From Verrucomicrobiia bacterium (GTDB lineage Bacteria; Verrucomicrobiota; Verrucomicrobiia; Limisphaerales; JADLHS01): DNA of 64,000 nucleotides. Shown piece after piece: positions 58,164 through 64,000 of this stretch. Positions within the stretch are counted from its first letter, which is position 1, and each line of letters opens with the position of its first letter. Made by a program: the position numbers and the translations under genes. The notes beneath the pieces were generated by a model. It was not told where the DNA came from, did not search any database, and saw only the letters and a list, made by a program, of their open reading frames with translations. The stretch covers positions 62,001 through 126,000 of the forward strand of contig WYBW01000022.1 of the NCBI GenBank assembly GCA_011525685.1, read 5' to 3'.

Positions 58164-61025
58164 ATGCCCTCGACCCTCAAATCTCCCGGTCGTCTCGTCA
58201 GCTTGCGCGGACGCGAATGGGTTGTGCTGCCGCCTGACGACCCGGATGTCCTGCTACTCAAACCGCTCGGCGGTTCGGACGAGGAAATTACCGGCATCTA
58301 TCAGCCCCTTGGCTTTGCCGAAGATGAGCCAACCGAAGCAATTTTTCCGAATCCCAAAAAGGAAGACCTCGGCGCATTTTCATCCGCGCGTCTGTTGCTC
58401 GAATCCTCGCGTCTCGCTTTCCGCAATGGCGCTGGCCCGTTCCGCAGCCTGGCGAAACTGTCTTTCCGCCCGCGCGCCTACCAGATAGTTCCCCTCATCA
58501 TGGCCTTGCGGCACGAGCCGGTTCGTTTGCTCGTGGCTGACGACGTAGGCGTCGGCAAAACGATTGAAGCCTTGCTGGTCGTCCGCGAACTCCTCGAACG
58601 CCGGGTCATCAAGCGTTTCGCCGTGCTCTGCCTGCCGCATTTGTGCGACCAGTGGCAGGAGGAAATCCGCGCCAAGATTGGCATCGAAGCGGTGGTCATC
58701 CGTTCCAACACCCAGGCCCGTCTTGACCGCGAGATTCACGGTGATGCCAGTGTGTTCCAACACTTCCCGTTTCAAGTGTTGAGCATTGATTACATCAAGA
58801 GCGACACGCGCCGCGATGTGTTCGTGAGTCAATGCCCGGAACTCGTCATCGTGGATGAGGCGCACACTTGCGCCCGTCCGAGTGGCGCAAGTCCCGGCCA
58901 ACAGCAACGCCATGACCTCCTCCGGCGAATTGCCGAGAAGGATGAACAACACCTCGTGCTGCTCACGGCCACGCCGCACAGCGGCAAGCCGGATGAGTTT
59001 CAATCGCTCCTTGGTTTGATCCACCGCGACTTCGCCGCGCTTGATCTTCCATCCGCAGGCGCGGAAATGCGAAAGCGACTGGCGAAGCATTTCATTCAGC
59101 GACGCCGTGGCGATGTTTTGAAATGGATGGGCGAAGATACCCCTTTCGCCAAGCGCGAGGCCGGGGAGATTTCCTACGAACTTGGGCCGTCCTACGCCGT
59201 GTTCTTTGACCAGGTGTTGGACTTCGCGCGGAAAATCGTGTCCGCACAATCCGGCCCTGAGCGCGAGCAGCGCGTCCACTACTGGACGGCTCTCGGCCTG
59301 TTGCGTGGCATCATGTCCAGTCCGGCGGCAGGGGTGGAGATGCTGCGAAATCGCTTGGAAGCTCCCGCAGTGGAAGCTGAGGGCGGCGAGTTGAAGCAGA
59401 ATCCAGTTCACGATTCATCGGATGGTTTCCTGCTGGATGTGACACCAAGTCAGAGCGTCGGCCAGGTAGCCTGGAGCGACCCGGAGAAACGCCAGCTTGC
59501 AAACTTCGCGCGCCAGCTTGAATCCCTCTCCGGTGCAAAGCACGACGGCAAGCTCGAAGCCGCTACCAAGACGCTCGCGGAATGGCTGCGCGACGGCTTG
59601 CAGCCCGTCGTCTTCTGTCGCTATCTCGCCACGGCGCGCTACGTCGGCGAACAGCTACGGTCAGTGCTCGCGTCGAAGTTCAAGGATTTGAAGATCGAGG
59701 TGGTGACGAGCGAAGACCCCGACGATGTTCGTCGCCAACGCGTCACCGATCTCGGCAAAGCCTCGCGTCGCATCCTTGTCGCGACGGACTGCCTTTCGGA
59801 AGGCATCAACCTGCAAGATTCATTTACCGCCGTCCTGCATTACGATCTGCCGTGGAATCCCAATCGCCTCGAACAGCGCGAAGGCCGCGTTGACCGTTTC
59901 GGCCAGACGGCGGAGCAAGTGAAAGCTTACCTGCTGTTTGGTCGCGACAATCCCGTGGACGGGCTCGTCCTCGGCGTCATTCTGGAAAAGGTCCGTCAGA
60001 TTCGTCGTGACCGGGGTATCACCGTTCCGTTCCCCGAAGACAGCAGCACTGTGCTGGACACGGTGGCGAAAGCACTCCTGTTCAATCCCGACCGCTGCGT
60101 CAAAGCCCGTTCTGACAAAAACCAACTCAAGCTCGAACTCGACGATTTCGTGGAAGCCCGCGAAGCTGAAATCCGCATCACCCACAAAATTGAGGAAGCC
60201 GCGAAACGCGAGGAGGAGACACGCTCCATCTTTGCGCATCACGCCATAAAAGCCGACGAACTTGAAGTTGATTTGCGCGAAGCAGATGCCGCCATTGGCG
60301 ACGTGGCTGCCGTCGAACGCTTCGTCACCGGCACGTTGACCGAACTGCTCGGCGCACAAATCGACCGGACGAAATCGGATTGGCGGTTGCACACCGGCAA
60401 TCTCCCCGCCTCCCTCCGCGCGCATCTGCCCGATGAGGCTGTTCTCGACGTGAGTTTCCGCTCACCCACGCCCAAGAAACACCTTTACCTCGGACGCAAT
60501 CATCCGTTCGTCGAGGCGCTTTGCCAATACGTGATGGCGCACGCGCTGAGTCGGCAGGCGCGCACGGGTGAGGTTCACGCCGCCCGCGCCGCCGTCATGC
60601 GCTCGAAGGAAGTGTCCGCCAAAACCACGTTGTTGCTGTTCCGCTGTCGCAACGTCATCGGTGAAAGGAATGGCCCGGCCCGCATCGTCGCGGAAGAAAT
60701 GCTGGTGTGGGGTTATCGCGGCTCGCCCAACGATGGGAACTTCCTCCCCAACGACGAGGCCGTTGCCCTCCTGCACCAGGCCCGGCCCGCCGGTGACATC
60801 ACGACCCAATCGCGCGAAAATTTTTTCGAGAACGAACTGAAACTGATCCGCCAGCTTCGCCCGCAATTCGACGCCGTGGCCGAGGAACGGAACAAGCATC
60901 TGGTCGAGGCCCACGAACGTTTCAGCAAATTCTTCCGCGCGGGCCGTTACGAAGTCGTCTATCCCGTGCTGCCGATGGATGTTCTCGGCCTCTACATCTT
61001 GCTGCCTGAATCTCAGAAATTCTGA
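58164..61025 (+). CDS. SNF2-family helicase, DrmD-like
   Basis: 953 residues, 10 bp after the giant helicase. Walker A is DDVGVGKT (126-133), DEAH at 231-234, LLTATPHSG at 266-274, helicase C has 'TDCLSEGINLQD' (about 540) and 'REGRVDRFGQ' (about 572-581). The N-terminus 'GRLVSLRGREWVVLPPD' and the long helical C-terminus resemble DrmD of class 1 DISARM and related SNF2 helicases. It would translocate on double-stranded DNA. The DrmD assignment is by resemblance only. Confidence 0.85.
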   Translation: MPSTLKSPGRLVSLRGREWVVLPPDDPDVLLLKPLGGSDEEITGIYQPLGFAEDEPTEAIFPNPKKEDLGAFSSARLLLESSRLAFRNGAGPFRSLAKLSFRPRAYQIVPLIMALRHEPVRLLVADDVGVGKTIEALLVVRELLERRVIKRFAVLCLPHLCDQWQEEIRAKIGIEAVVIRSNTQARLDREIHGDASVFQHFPFQVLSIDYIKSDTRRDVFVSQCPELVIVDEAHTCARPSGASPGQQQRHDLLRRIAEKDEQHLVLLTATPHSGKPDEFQSLLGLIHRDFAALDLPSAGAEMRKRLAKHFIQRRRGDVLKWMGEDTPFAKREAGEISYELGPSYAVFFDQVLDFARKIVSAQSGPEREQRVHYWTALGLLRGIMSSPAAGVEMLRNRLEAPAVEAEGGELKQNPVHDSSDGFLLDVTPSQSVGQVAWSDPEKRQLANFARQLESLSGAKHDGKLEAATKTLAEWLRDGLQPVVFCRYLATARYVGEQLRSVLASKFKDLKIEVVTSEDPDDVRRQRVTDLGKASRRILVATDCLSEGINLQDSFTAVLHYDLPWNPNRLEQREGRVDRFGQTAEQVKAYLLFGRDNPVDGLVLGVILEKVRQIRRDRGITVPFPEDSSTVLDTVAKALLFNPDRCVKARSDKNQLKLELDDFVEAREAEIRITHKIEEAAKREEETRSIFAHHAIKADELEVDLREADAAIGDVAAVERFVTGTLTELLGAQIDRTKSDWRLHTGNLPASLRAHLPDEAVLDVSFRSPTPKKHLYLGRNHPFVEALCQYVMAHALSRQARTGEVHAARAAVMRSKEVSAKTTLLLFRCRNVIGERNGPARIVAEEMLVWGYRGSPNDGNFLPNDEAVALLHQARPAGDITTQSRENFFENELKLIRQLRPQFDAVAEERNKHLVEAHERFSKFFRAGRYEVVYPVLPMDVLGLYILLPESQKF

Positions 61026-61029
61026 TGCC

Positions 61030-62133
61030 ATGTCCAACAAGCTTGCTTTGACCAAATCCACGCCGCAGCCAGCCGGGCTTTTGACGGATGTGCGCGAGTT
61101 GATTCTCTCCGCGCGTCAATCCGTGTCGCGCGGCGTGAATGCCGCGCTGGTCATGCTCTACTGGCAGGTCGGCCAGCGGCTGCGCACTGAAGTTTTGAAG
61201 CAGGAACGCGCGGAATACGGCAAAGAGATTCTTTCGACACTGTCGAAAGAATTGGAGGCGGAATTTGGGCGTGGATTTTCCTGGCCGAATCTCTCGCGGA
61301 TGATGGCCCTGGCGGAAGCATTTCCCGACCGCCGGATTGTTGCGACATTGTCGAAAGCATTGGGTTGGTCGCATTTCGTCGAATTGCTTCCGCTCAAGAA
61401 ACACTTGCAGCGCGACTTCTACGCGGAGATGTGCCGCATCGAGCGGTGGAGCGTGCGGACCTTGCGAAAAAAGATTGGCGGGATGCTTTACGAGCGCACC
61501 GCCCTGTCGAAAAAGCCTGACAAGCTCGCAGAACTGGAACTTCAAAAGTTGCGTGACGAAGACAAGCTCACGCCCGACCTGATCTTCCGCGACCCTTACT
61601 TGCTCGATTTCCTTGGCCTCAAAGGCGCGTATTCGGAAAAGGACTTGGAGACGGCCATCCTGCGCGAACTCGAACAGTTCCTCGTCGAATTGGGCAGCGA
61701 CTTTGCCTTCGTCGCCCGTCAGAAACGAATCGTCGTGGACGGCGAGGACTTTTATCTCGACCTCCTGTTCTACCATCGGCGGTTGCGGCGGCTCGTGGTC
61801 ATTGACTTGAAACTGGAAAAGTTCGCGCCCAGCGATGTCGGGCAGATGGAATTCTACCTGCGCTGGCTAAAAAAGCACGAGATGCGGCCCGGTGAGAATG
61901 AACCGTTGGGATTGATTCTGTGCGCCGAGAAATCAGATGAGCGCATCGAGCTGTTTGAACTCGCGAAGCGCGGCATCCGCGTCGGGGAATATCTTACCGA
62001 GTTACCGCCCAAGAAACAGTTGGCTCAGAGACTTCATGACGCCGTTCAATTGGCTCGTGCCCGTCTCGGCGAAGGAGTCGAGTCCGCCAAAGGACTGCCC
62101 ACGGAAAAGCCACGCCGCCGCAAGAAAGCATGA
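61030..62133 (+). CDS. DUF1016 (YhcG-like) PD-(D/E)XK nuclease
   Basis: 367 residues from the ATG at 61030, 4 bp after the SNF2 stop. The N-terminal domain is 'VRELILSARQSVSRGVNAAL' with 'LYWQVGQRLRTEVL'. The C-terminal nuclease domain has 'DFYLDLLFYHRRLRRLVVID', with D244, then D259 and K261, as the PD-(D/E)XK pattern. The family often occurs with restriction-modification genes. It ends in a basic tail (RRRKKA). Confidence 0.9.
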   Translation: MSNKLALTKSTPQPAGLLTDVRELILSARQSVSRGVNAALVMLYWQVGQRLRTEVLKQERAEYGKEILSTLSKELEAEFGRGFSWPNLSRMMALAEAFPDRRIVATLSKALGWSHFVELLPLKKHLQRDFYAEMCRIERWSVRTLRKKIGGMLYERTALSKKPDKLAELELQKLRDEDKLTPDLIFRDPYLLDFLGLKGAYSEKDLETAILRELEQFLVELGSDFAFVARQKRIVVDGEDFYLDLLFYHRRLRRLVVIDLKLEKFAPSDVGQMEFYLRWLKKHEMRPGENEPLGLILCAEKSDERIELFELAKRGIRVGEYLTELPPKKQLAQRLHDAVQLARARLGEGVESAKGLPTEKPRRRKKA

Positions 62134-64000
62134 CCTTCCCCTCCATCCGCATTGAAGGTGCGATTCTGTCCGGTGATCTTCTCGCCAAACTCGACAAAGG
62201 CGATTTCACCGGCCAGCGGCCTGTTGATTTCGGCTTCGATTCGCAGCCAAAGTTGAAGGAAGAAGTTGTCCGCGCCTGGACGGCGGCACAGGCGTTTTAC
62301 ACCGCGTTTCAACACAAGCTCGAAGGCGTGAAGGAAGGGAATGCCGCCACGTCCGAGACGCGCAATCAATGGATGATTCCGCTGCTCGGTTTGCTTGGAT
62401 ACGCCGAACTGGAATTCCAGTCCCAATCTGAACTCGTCGGCGACAAGCCGTTCCGCCTGTCGCACCAACTGCGAAGTCACGCCGGTTTCCGCGTTCACAT
62501 TGTTGGTGCGCGCGAATCACTCGACAAGAAACCCACGACCGGCCCGCGCGTCAGTCCGCACGCGCACTTGCAGGAATATCTCAACCTCACGGAGCATCTT
62601 TACGGCCTCGTCACGAACGGAAAACTCCTGCGCCTGCTCCGCGACTCCACGCGGCTCATCAAGCTCTCCTACGTTGAGTTCGATCTCGACCGGATGTTCA
62701 GCGAAGAACTGTTCGCCGACTTCGCGGTTCTTTATCGGCTGCTGCACGTCACACGTCTGCCGCGCTCGCCGGAGAAGTCCGCCGAGTCGTTGCTCGAACG
62801 CTATCATCAGGACGCGCTCGAATCCGGCGCGCGCATCCGCGACGGTTTGAGCTTCGCGGTTGAGCAGGTCATTCAGGAACTTGGCTCGGGCTTCCTGGCG
62901 CGAAACGAAAGCCTCCAAACCGCTGTCGCCAGCAACTCCGTCAGCGCCCGCGAACTGCATCATGCGCTGCTCCGGTTGATTTACCGTCTGCTCCTGATGA
63001 TGGTCGCGGAGGAACGCGGACTTCTGTTCACTGACGCTGCCACGCTGCGTCAACGAAAACTCTACCTCGACCATTACAGCATCAATCGCCTACGACGGCT
63101 CGCAGAGCGACGCGCGCTGGCGGATTCGACCAAGCACGATCTCTGGCGCGGACTGCGGAGCACGTTCCGACTTTTTGAAACTGACGGTCCTGGCGCACCG
63201 CTGGGACTGACCGGCCTGGGCGGGCAACTGTTCTCCGCGTCTGCCCTCGGCCCGCTGCAATCAGCCGAACTCGACAACGGCACGTTGCTCTCCGCGCTGG
63301 CCAAGCTCTCGCTCTTTCGCCAGCCGGACACCGGCCAGCTTTCGCGCGTGAACTACGGGGCGCTCGCCACGGAAGAATTTGGCTCGGTGTATGAGCGCCT
63401 GCTGGAACTCCATCCGGTCATCAATCCGGCCGTTGGAAATCTCCCGCCCACGTTCACTTTCAAGCAGGCCGCCGGCAATGAACGCAAGACGAGTGGCAGC
63501 TACTACACGCCTTCCAGCCTTGTCGAATGTCTGCTCGATTCTGCGCTCGATCCGGTGCTCGAAGACCGCCTCAAGAATTTCGCCAAGCTCGGCTACAAGT
63601 CCGCCGACGAAGCCGTGCTCGCGCTCAAGGTCTGCGACCCCGCTTGCGGCAGCGGCCATTTCCTCATCGCCGCCGCGCAACGCATTGCCCGCCGTCTCGC
63701 GTTGCTCCGCTCCAAAGGTGACGAGCCGAGCGTGAGCGAACTTCGCCACACTCTTCGCGAAGTCATCAGCCATTGCATCTACGGCGTGGACATCAACCCC
63801 ATGTCCGTCGAGTTGTGCAAAGTCGGTCTCTGGCTCGAAGCGATGGAGGCGGGCAAACCGCTTTCCTTTCTCGACCATCACATCCGCTGCGGCAACAGCC
63901 TGCTCGGTGCGACGCCTGTGCTCATCGCCGAAGGCATTCCCGACGACGCCTTCACCCCCATCGAGGGCGACGACAAGAAAGCCTGTGCTGCGCTGAAGAA
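62130..64000 (+). CDS. Eco57I-class DNA methyltransferase, truncated by the window edge
   Basis: At least 623 residues, open at the right edge. The ATG overlaps the DUF1016 stop (ATGA). After an N-terminal domain (ETRNQWMIPLLGLLGYAELE) come 'SGSYYTPSSLVECLL' (about 456), motif I 'DPACGSGHF' (503-511) and 'YGVDINPMSVELCKVGLWL' (about 551), typical of N6-adenine methyltransferases of type IIG/Eco57I and DrmMI-like proteins. The NPPY catalytic motif must lie beyond the window. Confidence 0.88.
   Translation, partial: MTFPSIRIEGAILSGDLLAKLDKGDFTGQRPVDFGFDSQPKLKEEVVRAWTAAQAFYTAFQHKLEGVKEGNAATSETRNQWMIPLLGLLGYAELEFQSQSELVGDKPFRLSHQLRSHAGFRVHIVGARESLDKKPTTGPRVSPHAHLQEYLNLTEHLYGLVTNGKLLRLLRDSTRLIKLSYVEFDLDRMFSEELFADFAVLYRLLHVTRLPRSPEKSAESLLERYHQDALESGARIRDGLSFAVEQVIQELGSGFLARNESLQTAVASNSVSARELHHALLRLIYRLLLMMVAEERGLLFTDAATLRQRKLYLDHYSINRLRRLAERRALADSTKHDLWRGLRSTFRLFETDGPGAPLGLTGLGGQLFSASALGPLQSAELDNGTLLSALAKLSLFRQPDTGQLSRVNYGALATEEFGSVYERLLELHPVINPAVGNLPPTFTFKQAAGNERKTSGSYYTPSSLVECLLDSALDPVLEDRLKNFAKLGYKSADEAVLALKVCDPACGSGHFLIAAAQRIARRLALLRSKGDEPSVSELRHTLREVISHCIYGVDINPMSVELCKVGLWLEAMEAGKPLSFLDHHIRCGNSLLGATPVLIAEGIPDDAFTPIEGDDKKACAALK

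Noticed and set aside
58380-59411. 343-codon minus-strand frame inside the SNF2 helicase gene
   Set aside because: Antisense to clear helicase motifs; no start context or domain.
52991-64000. Complete canonical class 1 DISARM locus
   Set aside because: No separate drmB and no phospholipase D-like drmC were found, the gene order differs, and a DUF1016 gene is present; the similarity is partial.

Overview
The window looks like chromosomal DNA of a Verrucomicrobiota-type bacterium (Limisphaerales/Pedosphaera-like). This is inferred from gene style: a bbp2-type porin, many ECF sigma factors, small secreted Cys/His-rich proteins, and a Gram-negative envelope with RND tripartite pumps, lipoproteins and a Tat signal. 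No rRNA, tRNA, CRISPR array or transposase was seen, so the lineage is a guess.

Positions 1-51,450 are one large heavy-metal resistance island, nearly all on the minus strand. It holds three HME-RND pump systems: a CzcCBA-type divalent-metal pump (2408-7782), a CusCBA-type Cu(I)/Ag(I) pump with its accessories (12587-19583), and a third divergent RND system (38715-45021). It also holds a Cu(I) P1B-ATPase (8426-10975) with a divergent ECF sigma factor carrying a Cys-rich tail, a periplasmic multicopper oxidase, a divergent PII protein, a TauE exporter, a porin and a histidine kinase with response regulators. A cnrYXH-like signalling operon (48552-49975) is accompanied by a second YX pair lacking a sigma gene and a closely related sigma gene lacking YX. 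Seven heavy-metal-binding (HMBD) modules occur in five proteins. Between these lie many small exported proteins, unrecognised and apparently modular: zinc-ribbon proteins ending in GMEKK, ASPR/ASPK-repeat proteins ending in APLK, His-rich mini-lipoproteins, and Cys/His-rich proteins that directly precede each of the three CzcC-type outer-membrane genes. Three stand-alone AMPK/CBM48-like glycogen-binding domains are also scattered in it. Six minus-strand sites share the arrangement GGGATT-N13-CGTATT 38-122 bp upstream of start codons, which suggests a shared regulon.

Around 24.3-27.8 kb there are traces of a two-gene duplication (a TauE exporter plus an unknown gene) in which each copy has lost the opposite gene.

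From about 53 kb to the right edge the DNA switches to the plus strand and carries a tight four-gene operon that runs off the window: a 1720-aa DEAD/DEAH helicase with a DUF1998-like zinc region and a nuclease-like tail (MrfA/DruE/DrmA-B-like), a SNF2 helicase resembling DrmD, a DUF1016 PD-(D/E)XK nuclease and an Eco57I-class DNA methyltransferase. It mixes parts of DISARM class 1, Druantia and restriction-modification systems, and is the best candidate for an undescribed defence system. A PD-(D/E)XK nuclease-like gene at 45.5 kb is a separate possible defence or repair gene.
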